Notes: generated by a model not told the origin, from the sequence alone. Shown: positions 25,025-37,304, counted from the stretch's first letter. The stretch is 64,000 bases of DNA from Papaver somniferum (GCF_003573695.1 NC_039367.1:158297085-158361084), one strand, 5' to 3'. A program made the numbers and translations.

Positions 25025-26348
25025 TAGCAGAAGTGTGGGAATTAGGTTTGCTCAATGGTAGATGTCTCCTATATATAGCCTATGAAATCAGGGTTTTCCT
25101 AAGGTACAAACAAAACTCTATCCACCGTTGAATGAAAACCTGTTTTAGATTCAAGACAATATCTCTCAACCGTTAGATCGAAAGACATAGCTTGTCACAC
25201 ACACTTGGGTACACGTTTACTGGGTTTGAGAAAACCATGCCCAAACGAGTACACGTATGTTGGTTCAACATGATTACCCAAAAGGTCAACCATATGAGCA
25301 TTTCATATTAATCATGTTCTTTTTCACCATAACTAGTTCAAATGACTCAAATGAACTAGTTAAGAGTTGTTCAATTGCTATGAGATCTTATGTAACTACA
25401 CAAGACACAATTAAAACAAAGATGATTCGATTCGATTAGAATCGGCTCATGAACATTATAGCCACAGTTTGCATAAAGCGTTCCTTAATAATTAATGTTT
25501 CATGTTCAGAGCACACCTTTAAATCATAACCGCTTAAGCTCACAAACAAGTTCGCGGACTTAAGTTAATCGGTTGAGTATTCCAAACTCAACAGAAATTC
25601 TCGGGTCGAGAACTTCCACCAGTTCGCAGACTGGATTCGCGGACTTAGCACACAAACGAGTTTTGAAAATCCCAGCAGAAATTCTCGGTCGAGAACTTTC
25701 GTCAGTTCGCGGACTGAGTCTGAAAACTTAGAAAGCCAATTCCACAATCCTACTAATTTCTCTTGATCAACAAAGTTCGAAAACTTCGGTTCATGGAATA
25801 CATGGTTATATAATCTAAACTCTCATTTCAATCATTGAAACATTCTCAGAGGGCGATATTCAGTCGTGAAGAAAAACAGACCTTTCTCGTCAGAGAAATT
25901 TCCAAAGTGATTGAAACTTTCATGACTTTAGTCACTAGGTGAAGATAAACCTGATCAAAGCGAAACGCTTTACCAACACATGATTTCGAATAAAAGATAA
26001 GCAATGAATACTCAGCTCGAAATATCAAGTGTATATTTTCTAATCTATATAGCATATGACTTTTGTCTCATAAGAAGTAGGAGAAGAATAGATAGACTTT
26101 CGAGTGATAGATAAGTTCAAGTCTTCACATACCTTTTTATTGATGAAGTTCCATGGTTCCTTGGTGTGGATCTTCGTCGTTGTCGTTGAATCATCATGAA
26201 GTACTTGAGCTCAACTACACTTTTCCTATCCTAGTCCGAGACTTAGCTAATAGGCTAGAAATCAAGACTTTATAGTTTTGATCACTAACATTGACAAACA
26301 TGCTTGATATAGCAACGCATACGAGGTTGACCGAGCTATGCTCTAACA
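25025..26348 (-). mobile_element. truncated 5' LTR of A2
   Basis: Matches 22148-23469 and ends CTCTAACA before the target duplication. The internal-side 1.1 kb of the LTR is gone. Confidence 0.75.
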
Positions 26349-28956
26349 AATAGGAATTAACGTTTGTGTGATTTACTTTAATTATAATAAAAAAATTATA
26401 ATGCGGAAAATAAAAGTAAATGACACAGCAAGATTTTGTTAACGAGGAAACCGCAGATGCAGAAAAACCCCGGGACCTAGTCCAGAATTGAATACTCTCA
26501 GGATTAAGCCGCTACACAAAATTACACCTAACTTCGTAATTGAGACCAAGTAACTAACCCTATAGTTCACTTAGTTCCGTCTGTATTCCCACGCCTCCGA
26601 CCTATGAATAAGTCACGTACTTGGAACAATCCCTTTGGTTCGTATTCCAAACAGTAAAGGAACAAGAAATCTGTTTGGTATCAACTCTATTCAACCAAGT
26701 GATATGAGTCGGACAAAAACTCTTCCGTTTATCTCAAAATAAACTCCTTCGTCGGGTCTAGATATATCTTATGTTCAATCACCCTAAGGTAATCGTTTAA
26801 GATTAAGCCAATCAATACCTTTAATCACAAGGAAACATATTGATGCCGATCTACTCAATTAATCAATCCAATCTACCACAAGGATAAACCGACTATTAAT
26901 TGGATCCTATTTTCCAAAACAAATATTGTGCACATCAAAGATTATAAAACCCAAGTCAGATCTTCAATATCTTCAAATCTTCTTAAATCTTCAATTAAAA
27001 CCTGCACACAATCACTTGAATCTCTTGTGATCAATCACGCACAGAACCGAGTCTGTTAACAATGGATTATCACAAGATCGTCTTTAGAACTAACAACAGT
27101 CTAAAGATCCCTTTCGAAACTCTGAACTAGTTTTAGTGAATCTTATATCAGCAGAGAAGATTCTCAAGAATAAACAAACTATGTGCAATCAGATTTCAAC
27201 CACCGTTAGTCAATCAAATCAATTGAAAACAAAGATAACCGCAATTATCTAGTTTCCCACCAAGGGGTCGTGCTAGAGCTTCTCAATCCAAAAGAAGACT
27301 TTAAAACGAGCGTCCGTAAGATATTTTACCTAATTAGATTACTCTTCTCTCCGATAGGCGTCTACACCAGTAACAAAGACAAAAGAGGAAGTATGTTGTT
27401 ACGAAGGCTTAGTTTGCTAGAAAGGCAAACTTTGTGTATTTATAGACAAGGAAGCTTGGACACCAAGGAATTTCCAAAACCGAAAATATTCTCAAGATAT
27501 TTATTAAATCAAAAATTCGGTTTTCATAATTCCTGGAAATGCTCTGTCCAAAAATAATGATCAAAATCTCTCGGAAAATATAATTAGTAAATGCACATTA
27601 CTAATTCTGGAATTTCCCTACAAAATGAAATTAATAACCTTAATTAAAAGATTCTTAACTTACTTATGTTTCGATCCTGGGATTCTCTTCCCTTAGCCGT
27701 TAAGGAATATCTTTGAACAATTATAGAAATAAACATTGTCAGCACGTGTTCAAAGTTTGTCGATATCTTTACTTTGTAAGTTCTCTTTCACACTTACAAC
27801 CTTGAAACCGATTTGCCACACTTCCAAACAAGTTTAGAATTGGTTCATCTGACTTTCAAGAACTATGTGATTGATCAAACCAACATTCAATCACAATCAT
27901 GGGTTTACGGTTCTACCAAAACAAAGTTTCGGTTCTACCTCCATGTGAGTACTACGCATAGTTAAACTAGCTTCCCAAAAGATTCAGTTGACTAGGTACT
28001 AGGATCGGTTACCCACATATATATGGTATCTAACTTATATGTGTTGCACATGTTCACAAGATCGGTTCCCCTTTCTGCTGTAAACCTTGTTGCACCCCAT
28101 ACAAGGATCGGTTCCCCTTGATGTATTGCACCCCTTACAAGGATCGGTTCCCCCTTTCCCATACTAGGATCGGTTCCCCTTTCCCTTACAAGGATTGGTT
28201 CCCTTACCCTTACAAGGATCGGTTCCCTTTCCCCAAGGCATACATAATCCGATCATACCAAGGTGATTACTTAAGATTCGTTTTACTAATAAAAGTTATA
28301 CCAATACAAAAGTCAGGCCTTTGTGAATAGTTCTAGCAAAAACACAACAAGTTGTGAGCGGTTCTACTTTATCACACATATTGGTTGTTCATAAGATATG
28401 CAATGAATAACAAAACCAATAACGCCTGGAAATTTCCTTTTCGGTTCACAAAACAAGTTTATGAACTTACTTCCTTAGAACACATGTAAACATTGTTCCC
28501 TAGGATGAAATCCTCACCTCATACCCATACATAATCACAATAGAATTCAAATGATTATGGCGATGTCTTATTTACAAAGTTGAATGGCTAAGGTATAAAC
28601 CTCGTATTGTATTCCTTAATACTATGTCTATCTAGAGTTCAAATATGCTTCGCAGTTATGTTTTCAATATGCAAGACTTGAAAGATACGTTAGGGAATGA
28701 AACAGTTCAAGTCAAATATCACTAACCTCAAGTGGAAGGATGATTGTTGTCATTGTAGCACCTTGCTTCTTCACATCTTCAAGTCTTCGCAATACTTGTA
28801 ATGTCTCATATCCTAATGCTTTCAAGCTAACCTGTACGAAGTTTAACTCTAGTACATAATTAAGCGACTCTTAACATGAGTTTTGGTTCACTAAAATATG
28901 ACAACCAAACTTGACATACCAACGCTTGGTGGGTTCAACCGAGCCATGCTCTAACA

Positions 28957-29963
28957 CTTATGATATAAGATTCACTCAAACTAGTTCAGGAGTTTCAACA
29001 TGGATCATTAGACTGATGTTAGTTCTAAAGACGATCTTGTGATAATCCATTGTTAACAGACTCCGTTCTGTGCATGATTGATCACAAAAGATTCAAGTGA
29101 TTGTGTGCAGGATATTATTGAAGATCTAAGATGATATGAAGACGAAGAAGATATTGAAGATTTCTGATTTGTGGGTTCATAATCTTTGGTGTGCACAATA
29201 CTTGTTTCGGTAAAAGAGGATCCAATTAATAATCGGTTTATCCTTGTGATAGACTGGATTGATTAATTGAGTAGATCGGCATCAACACAATTCTTTGGAT
29301 TATTAGTGTTGTTGGCTTAATCTTAAACGATTACTTCGGTAGTTGAATATAAGATAGATCTAAGAACCTGAAGAAGAAGTTTATGTTAAGATAAACATAA
29401 GAGCCTTTGTCCGACTCATATCACTTGGTTGAATAGAGATGATAACAAACAGATTTGTTGTTCCTTTCCTGTTTGGAATACGAACCAAAGGAATTGTTCC
29501 AAGTACGTGACCAAGGTCGGAGGCGTGGGAATACAAACGGAACTAGGTGAACTATAGGTTTAGTTGCTTCGTCTCAACTATACGAAGTTAGGTGTATTTT
29601 TTTGTAGCGGCCTAATCTTGAGAGTATTCAATTCTGGAAAAGGTCCTGGTGCTTTTCTTCATTTGCGGTTTCCTCATTAACCAAATCTTGCTGTGTCATT
29701 TACTTTATATTTTCGTATTATAATTGTTTTATTATAATTAAAGTAAATTACACAAACGTTAATTCCTATTTACTTAATAAGTGAATCCTATTGTGTTTGG
29801 ATAAGTCCGAACCTTTCTATCAAGTAACATACTTCGTTGTTGTATTGTCTCGATCTCTATCCATAGACGATCACACGAAGTGTGAACCAATTAGTTATTT
29901 TGTCTCGACTCATTCCATAGACAATCACTTTTGGAGAAAGGACTTGTAGGTGGGAAACCCCTT
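28957..29963 (+). mobile_element. family-B LTR, terminal segment in plus orientation
   Basis: This is the reverse complement of about 26354-27155 joined to 20849-21064. It abuts the end of the minus-strand LTR at 28956, giving an inverted arrangement. With 19766-20848 it could be the two halves of one plus-strand LTR into which the minus-strand copy inserted, although about 250 bp is missing between the halves. Confidence 0.65.
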
Positions 29964-30112
29964 ATCATTTCATATTAGGGTAGTATGAAATGATAAGTTG
30001 GTAGTAATCCTAAGAGTATTCAATTCTGAACAAGTTGGTAGTATTAATATTTTGTAGAGGGTAAACTGGTAGTTTCAGCAAATTTAGACACCCCTTATCA
30101 TTTCATATTAGG
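29957..30112 (+). repeat. short direct repeat ATCATTTCATATTAGG
   Basis: CCCCTTATCATTTCATATTAGG-like copies (each shorter than 25 bp) occur at about 29957 and 30091, enclosing about 130 bp that includes a fragment of LTR-like sequence. Origin unclear. Confidence 0.4.
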
Positions 30113-30605
30113 TAGATGAAGTAATTTATAGGTCCCAAATAATCACACTAGGCTCCAAATTAGCCAGGGTTCCCAAAAATGCCGACGACAAAAATTGACT
30201 ATTAAATGACGAGAGAGCATATCTGTTTTAAATGAAAATTTATTTTATTGGAAAGTTTGTTACACAATACAGTCAAACTGGTTTTCCACCCAACAACTTC
30301 CTCCATTGGGATGGCTGGAATGTCAATGTGCACCCAGATGCACAAATTTGGATTCCCCTTTCGGATGGAGGGTTTTAGAAGATGAAGAGTTCATAGCTGG
30401 GTTTCAAATTTTCACTTTTTGACATGTAAATTTGAATTTTAAAATTGCTCTTTGAGCGCCCAACTGATTGAAAGAGAGAAATTATAGGCCATAGTTAACA
30501 AAACTAATCCTCATTTTTCAAAATCTCCATTAATAAGTTACCAAAAATAATTAAATTTACGTATAAGCGAATAATTAAATTTATGTATATAAAACTAGTC
30601 ATAAA

Positions 30606-30862
30606 AAACCAAGGTGACCAAACTTGTGGTACAAAAACCCACTCAAATATTGGGATCCATTAAAACTCCATCGTAAAAAAAATTGATATAAAAACCCGAA
30701 ATTTAAATGTTGGTTTCATCAAATTTTATTTTGGTTTCATCATAAAATTTGATGAAACCAACATTTAAATTTGGGATTTTTGTGTTAATTTTGTTTTGAT
30801 GAGATTTTTGTGTTACTTTTGTTTTAATGAGTTTTTGTGAAAGGAGGGTGACACCTTTAGGA
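30606..30862. mobile_element. foldback MITE-like inverted repeat
   Basis: The centre is a near-perfect hairpin: AAATTTAAATGTTGGTTTCA at about 30699 pairs with TGAAACCAACATTTAAATTT at about 30753, with a loop of about 12-14 nt. The similarity of the arms continues outward, less perfectly, to AAGGTGACC (left) and GGTGACACCTTT (right). Non-coding. The rest of 29964-31200 shows nothing I can name. Confidence 0.5.
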
Positions 30863-31200
30863 TTATAACTCGCGGACCGCTACATATAAACGAAACATCC
30901 GTTCAAATTAGTACTAATAAGTTGATGCAAAAACGTTTGTCTGACCAAAAACCGAAATTCTGACCTCTGTACTCTGTATTCATAAATGTGGTAATATTCT
31001 CCATTTATGCGTGCATCAATGAGTATATGCATGTATGCATTGGAAATAATTAATTTGAATGATTTTTAATATTCTTTAATCGACCTATAGAAATAGGTAG
31101 CTAAAGCTTTGAGCATAACATCCTTCACACTGACATTAGGTCGAATTAGAGTTTTAAAATTATAAACTATAGTAGAAATTTTACTAATCACAATATTAAG

Positions 31201-31792
31201 ATGGCCAGTGGAAAAGTAACTGCTATTGCTTTTCTTGTCATGTTCATTGTTCTCTGCTCTGGTTAGTATGATATTATTATTCATAATAAGTAATTAGTTG
31301 TTTTGATAATATTCTGTGCTATTGAGGATGTCGAGTTCAAGTCGTTTTATTTTTCGTTATTGTTTGTATTTTAGTTAACTTTGATTGCTGAGAATTTCGA
31401 ACTCAAATGGTTTATTTTTTTCATTGTTTGTGTTTTACTTAACTTCGATCATTCAGTAATATTTAGGTGTAGACGAATTTTGAATTCCACTGGTTGTTTT
31501 TGATTGTCTCTTCGTACTATATGTAAGTATCAATTTAATAATTAACATCCATTCTCTCGCAATAAAATTTCAAATTTCTTGCTATATGTATGCAGATATT
31601 AGCAGGGTGATGGTAACAAACGCTCAAAAATACAAATGTTGTGAACAGTTCCCCATGCCTAGCTGCCGCACAGGTGACGCAGCTGCAAACGCGAGATGCA
31701 GCAGTATGTGCAGTGACAGCTGCTTCAAGGACGGATCAAATGGATTGTGCAAGCTTTGGGGTAATAAGCATTACTGCCACTGCAGATGTTAA
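31201..31792 (+). CDS. secreted ten-cysteine peptide, defensin-like (two exons)
   Basis: Exons 31201-31261 and 31596-31792 give an 85-residue protein. The intron has GT (31262) and AG (31595) ends and lies right after the signal peptide, the usual place in plant DEFL/LCR genes. Residues 1-20 (MASGKVTAIAFLVMFIVLCS) are a hydrophobic signal sequence. The mature part has ten cysteines: CC, then C, C-x3-C-x3-C, C-x8-C and a terminal C-x-C-x-C. This is typical of secreted cysteine-rich peptides stabilised by disulfides, used in defence or cell-cell signalling. A poly(A) signal AATAAAA lies at about 31940. The exact subfamily is not recognised; the CC pair and the C-x-C-x-C tail are unlike the standard eight-Cys plant defensin. 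It looks intact and is isolated among transposons. Confidence 0.7.
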
Positions 31793-32395
31793 GATATCCC
31801 TCCATGCATAATCAAACCGTACTGCTATTCCAAGTATCTTGGTTTAATTGCTTCCAACTATTTTAGTTTTCATGTTGACTGCAAGGATACGTATGTGATA
31901 GTTTCTCTATTACACGTCTTCAAATGTAATAATGCTTGCAGTAATAAAACTTAATTGCTCAAGTTTATCTTCGTTAAATCAATCGTTGAAAAATGCTTTG
32001 CTAAGTATATGTCTCAGAATTTTCGGTAAGTGCAGGTTTTAGATCTCCCAGGATAATAGGCTGCAATGGCGCAGTTTGTGTCACTAAATAAATTTTTATT
32101 GGATGACACAATTTTTTGGCAATATTAGAGCCACGAGGAAGATTTGAATCCCTAAGTAATTTTTGGGCCAAAGTTGAAATTACGTATCTAGTTTTTGAGC
32201 CAGTGCTTAGAGCATGCTACCTATTTTAAGTCGTTGAGAAAATTTTGGGTATTTGGTCTCAGTGTTTTGGTCAAGCAAATTTTAGATCGCGATAGCTGAT
32301 TTGCGAATCTTCATTTTATTTCCCGACCATTAAAATTAATCATAACTTTCAGGAAATTCCGTTAGTTTACACATGCATTAATTTAAGGAAGTGAC
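31793..32395. other. intergenic sequence and peptide-gene 3' UTR
   Basis: The first about 170 bp are the likely 3' UTR. The rest is AT-rich with no feature I can support. Confidence 0.5.
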
Positions 32396-32404
32396 TAAAT
32401 ACAA

Positions 32405-33085
32405 CCTCTTTATTTTTTTATTTTTTTTTATTTTTTTGATATCATGTAACATTTTATTTCATGGAAAAATAGAGGTTACATGGATGTTTACAAGATGGTC
32501 AAGAACATCGTAAAACAAGAAAATTAAAATCCAATTACCAATAAAGATACAAATTACGAATAAATTGCGAAGAGAAAGAGCGATGAACTGCAATAGTATC
32601 CAATTTTTGTAGGGAGGAGGAATAATGCTATTTACCGGAATAAAATCCGACCATTGAAGATAGTTGTCTTCTTCAAAAAGAGATGCTTCTGAAATTGAGA
32701 AGTAATTTGCTCTAACCATTTTCTGAGACGAACCCGGATGCCCTAAATCTCTTCGATTAAAGGTGAAATCGCAGCGGCGCCGAGTTGAATCAATGATGTT
32801 CTTGAAAAATCCGAAATAACAAACCACATACCAACCAAAATTCCTTGAAATAGTCACCTTGGAATTGGAGATAAAATTACCATAAAGATGAAGACAAAAT
32901 AGCACAAAAAGCGAAGATATAATCGCTCCAAAGGCGAAGAAAAATGTCAAACGACATCAAAATCAAACCAAAATTAAAATCCTATACTAAAAACTAATAA
33001 TAATTAAAATAAAAAAAAAATATTTGCTCAGATCTAGTCCAAAAACGGACTAGAGAGCAAAGAGATGGAGGCTACTTGAAGAGGT
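32405..33085 (-). mobile_element. poly(A)-type retroposon with 9-bp target duplication
   Basis: TAAATACAA occurs at 32396-32404 and 33086-33094. Inside, the left end is T-rich (32410-32440), i.e. a poly(A)-like tail on the minus strand. A 163-codon minus frame (32459-32950) covers much of the insert but has no recognised domain; its Phe-rich start reflects T-rich DNA. A LINE-derived or SINE-like element is likely. A related tail sequence (ATTCCATAAAA...GTTACATGAT) occurs at 33950. Confidence 0.55.
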
Positions 33086-33388
33086 TAAATACAAACAGAA
33101 ATTTAAGTCTAACTATAAATTATCTTACTTAATCTGGTAATTACAGAGACCACACCTAGCGCCACCACCTCCAAGCTCCAATCAATATCCAAGCGCCATC
33201 ACCTCCGAGCTCCAATTAACACCCAAGCTCCACCACCTCCACTTCCACCCTAACAACGAAATTTATAAAGATAAATCTCAATAATACTTCTTGGTGCGGA
33301 GGCACAAGTAATAGGATAATAAAATTCATTTATCAGGTTCTAAAATCGGCAGTCGAATCATACTGATATAAATTTCTAATTATTTTTA

Positions 33389-34390
33389 CCAAAATTTATA
33401 AAGAATTTTAATATTTACGCTTTGATGGCCAAAAATCGATTTTTTCTAGTTTTATGTAAACAGCCCTTTACTAAATCTTTGAAATCTCATTGTAATAAGA
33501 CGACGGATGCCAAAATTATATTAGCAGGTATAGAGGATACACATTGGTTTGGGCACAGACACGAGGATCTCGACCCCATCAATGAGAATATGCATTGAAA
33601 AGAATTAATGAATAAGATTTTCATATATTCTTAAATATTAAATTACAATTATTAAAAATATATCTAATATTGAATTAATCATTATACAAAGCTTTTGGTT
33701 GGTAACCTAACAACAAGCTGGGCTCCAACACCTTTTTGAATAGCAACGCCTAATCTATGAAAAATAAAGCTACCAAAACCACTACTAGCGTCGTTACTAA
33801 CTAAACAATTCTTCAGGCGCTTGAAAAAAACACAAAGTAAAATTTATAAAGAATTTTGTATACGTCATCAATGAGAACGTGCAACCAAAAGAATTAATGA
33901 ATTAGATTTTCATATATTTTTTTTTTAAACATCAAACCATAAGTACTTCATTCCATAAAAAACGTTACATGATGGTTTTATAGATAAACAAGTATATCGT
34001 AACATGAAACAAATAAAAAGTAAGATTCAAAATATAAATAAATCATGATCTAACATGATAGCACCTAAATCTTGTACCTTCTGAGATTGAAATTATAATT
34101 CGACCATTTTGATAGATTTTTTTTATCTTGGAAAAGAGATACTCTATAGGAGTGATATGTCCAAAAATTCTCCATGTGCAGTGATTAACCCGAACCCTAG
34201 ATCTAATTTTTCTGATAAAGAAGAAACTGATCTTCGCCTGTGCCAAATTACCGTGTACTTTTATTAAGAAAACCAAAACGAACAAACCTGTAGAAAGATA
34301 AACTATAAACGTGTAGATAAAATCTCCCAAATAGCCAAGATAAAAATCTCTCTTATAAGTTTCGATTCTGATGTGGTCTTATGCAGGTAT
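33389..34390 (-). mobile_element. second retroposon copy and short local duplications
   Basis: A T-run at 33919 followed by CTTCATTCCATAAAA and GTTACATGATGG resembles the 3' tail of the retroposon at 32405-33085, again on the minus strand. The 95-codon frame 34043-34330 (minus) has no known domain but shares a HGN-containing stretch with the frame in the first copy. Before it, AAAATTTATAAAGAATTTT and AAAAGAATTAATGAAT occur twice (33389-33640 and 33838-33930). Confidence 0.4.
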
Positions 34391-34402
34391 TTTCCATAAA
34401 TT

Positions 34403-35238
34403 GTGAAAGGGTCAGCACTATCCTGGTTCGATAACCTACCTCCCAATTCCATCGACTCTTATAGTCGGCTCACCAAAATATTTATGGATACCTACATGTA
34501 CAACAAGATAGTTAACGCAGGCATGGACAAACTCTTTTCGTTAGAGAAGAAACAACAAGGGAGTATACGGACAGATGTCACAAGATTTTCCAGGCAATAG
34601 GGAATGTTAATTTAGTGGTCAGAATGATCCCTTTGTTTGTTGAGATTCACGGGAGTAACCCCACAACCGAGGGGGGTCTTAGGGTAATCATTGAAAAACA
34701 CGACAGGCTAGAGGATATCCAGTAGGAGAATCCAAGAGCACGGATATAGGAGTCTCATCGAACAAACTCAGCGGATCCGAGAGGGCTAACTCGACCGAAC
34801 TGTTCAACGAAGATAAACGAGGACGTAGAGAAGACTACTGACGCAATGAAATAACATTCTAAGATCAAGTTTACACGAATCTCAACACTAGCTATGTGTG
34901 TATCTTACAGGAAATCAAGGATATAACAAACTTCGAATGGCCACGTGTCAAAGGGAAAACAACCACCAAGATCAGAAAAATCAAGGGACTACTGTAAATA
35001 CCATTGCTTCAACAGACACCAGACTAAAAAATGTAAGAATCTAAAAATAATGATTCAAAGGTTGATCGACGCCAGAGAACTTAAAGAGTACGTCCAAAAA
35101 CCAGAATTGCAAGAAAGGAAGAGTAAATCCATTCATTTATCCGAGAATGATCGAACAATCAATACCATTTCCTTCTCCGAATCTACTGGGCCATCGCTGA
35201 AAGGGCAGATAAGCAAGAGATTGAGAAATAAATTCTAG
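34403..35238 (+). pseudogene. Gypsy gag remnant
   Basis: The first frame has ALSWFDNLPPNSIDSYSRL, a hallmark of the Gypsy gag core (retrotrans_gag). After several stops, 34945-35238 carries YCKYHCFNRHQTKKCKNLK, the His/Cys knuckle usual before protease in Tat/Athila-type gags, followed by LKEYVQK. The region between (34600-34945) still reads as gag in pieces. Confidence 0.7.
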
Positions 35239-35360
35239 TATTACTGCTTTTTATACAGAATCGATGAGAAGGAAGTCGAGGAGCACGAGGAATGGATGGA
35301 AGTACCGCTGAATTTTTCCGCTGATGATGTAAAAGAGGATATGGAAGATCATAATGATAC

Positions 35361-35948
35361 TTTAGTGCTCACATTACCCGTTTCAAGGTGGAATATAAAG
35401 AATATCTTAATCGATGGAGGGAATTCGGTCAATGTGTGTTATTCTATGATACCTTTAAACGAATGAATTTAAATAACGAACAATTGATGTCTTCTTATTA
35501 CTCTATCTATGAATTAAACGGTGCGGCTACGAAACCCTTGGGGGACATCGTATTAGAAGTCATGGCAGGACCGATGAAGGTGGACACCAGATTCAGTGTG
35601 GTCGATGCACCATTACCTTACAACGCCATCATTGGCCGACGATGGGTACACCGGCTTAAAAGGGTTGAGGCAACATACCATCAATATCTCATGTTCCCAA
35701 CTCCTGAAGAAGAGATGGAAATCAAAGGAGATCAAGTCACTGCGAAGGAATGCCATGTCCAGCAAAACCAACTCAACATTGAACAAGAGGAAGAACGAAC
35801 GGGAAACAACAAATCAGAATCCAAAGATAAATCAATTGATCAATACCTCGAGGAAATATCCGGAAAAATTATGACGAAGAGTAACGCAGCCATGAATATT
35901 GAAGCCAATACTTCAGGTACGAAGAATGCCGAAGAATCCACCAAATAG
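35361..35948 (+). pseudogene. Gypsy aspartic protease remnant
   Basis: Around 35395-35445 one frame reads NILIDGGNSVNV, matching the D-x-G active site of the retrotransposon protease. The rest of the domain (GDIVLEVMAGPM, FSVVDAPLPYNAIIGRRWVH) is in the frame 35388-35948, so a frameshift lies at about 35440. The tail is charged linker. Confidence 0.65.
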
Positions 35949-35969
35949 CAATCAAAGAACATTCCTTAT

Positions 35970-37304
35970 ATGGGCGATCCCAAACCAACATTCACTTCGG
36001 TTGAACCCACCCAAGAAGTAAACATAGGAGCCAAAGAAGATCCCAAGATGATAAAAATTGGGACATTGCTAGATAAGGATCGAGAGAAAACATTAATTGG
36101 GATACTAAAAGATTATTCATACATTTTCGCATGGAAGCTAGGAGATATGCCATGGATCGACCCCAAGATTATAAAACATGAGCTTCGAATACATCCATAC
36201 ACCAACCTGTTCAGGCAGAGACTACGCAAGGTAGGGCCAGAATATCATCAGTCCGTAGAGAAGGAACTCAACAAACTCATGGAAGCAGGGTTCATAAAGG
36301 AAGTTAGGTACCCCACATGGATATCCAATATGGTCACCAAAGAAAAACGGCGGAGTAAGGATATGTATTGACTTCACCAATCTCAACAAATCTTGCCCGA
36401 AGGATAGCTATCTGCTCCCGAGCATCGATCAACTCGTAGAAGAAGTATAGGGACACGAAGAACTATCATTCATGGACGGCTACTCGGGTTACAACCAAAT
36501 TTATCCCGCTGAGGAAGATTAACAACACAAAGCCTTTTTTGCTCCACATGGACTCTATTGCTACACCCGCATACCTTTCGGGTTGAGGAACGCAGGAGCA
36601 ACGTATCAAAGGATGGTTGATGTAATTTTTAAACCATGGATATGGCACAACCTGGAGGTCTATGTCGACGACATGCTTGTCAAAAGAAAATTACGCAAGG
36701 ATCATATTCGTGACCAAAAATAAATCTTCAATGCAGTGAAAGTACAACATGAAGGTAAACCCGGAGAAGTGTACCTTCGGTGTCACGTCGGGGAAGTTTC
36801 TCGAATACTTGGTAACGAAGAAAGGCATCGAAGTCGATCCCGCTAAGATCCAGGCAATTATTGAAATGCCTTCATCAAGGAATGTATACAAGGTGCAAAA
36901 GCTCAACGGATGCATAGCGTCCCTAGGTAGGTTCGTTGCAAGATCATCATACAAATGGAAACACTTCTTTAACCTTCTTAAGAAGAACAAAAAATTCGCG
37001 TGGACTACTAAATGTGAAGAATCTTTTCAAAAGATCAAGGAATACTTAGAAGCGATCTCGATCCTCCATAAAACTCGAACCTGATGAGGTATTAATGATG
37101 TATATAGCTTCGAATGAAGATGTTGTAAGCGTTGTGTCAGTCCAGACGAAAACCAAGATAGAACAACCGATGTACTATATCACCAAAACACTCAATACAA
37201 CGGAAAGAAACTACACAAATAGTGAGCATCTCATTTTGGTATTGGTGTTTGCAACACATAAGCTGGTAACCTACTTTTTGACCCACTACGTTCGTGTCCC
37301 CTAG
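35970..37304 (+). pseudogene. Gypsy reverse transcriptase and RNase H remnant
   Basis: 35970-36371 holds the RT N terminus (ILKDYSYIFAW, DMPWIDPKIIKHEL, LMEAGFIKEVRYPTW). The next 350 bp read CIDFTNLNKSCPKD, MDGYSGYNQI, FFAPHGLYCYTRIPFGLRNA and the catalytic YVDDMLVK at about 36660, with stops at about 36450 and 36520. 36749-37084 is the RT thumb/connection (NPEKCTFGVTSGKFL). 37095-37304 is the RNase H (YYITKTLNTTERNYTNSEH). Confidence 0.8.

Larger units (their letters stand above)
21065..26348 (-). mobile_element. internally deleted Copia-type element A2
   Basis: This 5,284-bp insert is flanked by the target duplication AATAG (21060-21064, 26349-26353). The 3' LTR is full length (21065-23469, 2,405 bp). 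The internal part (23470-25020) corresponds to the non-coding half of A1. The 5' LTR keeps only its outer 1.3 kb (about 25025-26348). The inner part of the 5' LTR, the PBS and gag are missing, apparently removed by one deletion with a junction near 25022. Confidence 0.8.
20849..28956 (-). mobile_element. family-B LTR split by element A2
   Basis: Parts 20849-21064 and 26354-28956 make one LTR of about 2.8 kb ending CTCTAACA. They are separated by A2 and its target duplication AATAG. The motif array GGATCGGTTCCCC lies at 28055-28240, about 720-900 bp from the LTR start. Open frames inside (for example 28118-28330) are products of the repeat, not genes. Confidence 0.75.

Noticed and set aside
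27270..27557. 95-codon frame in the family-B LTR
   Set aside because: Lies inside an LTR with no domain; the opposite-orientation LTR copy does not preserve it.
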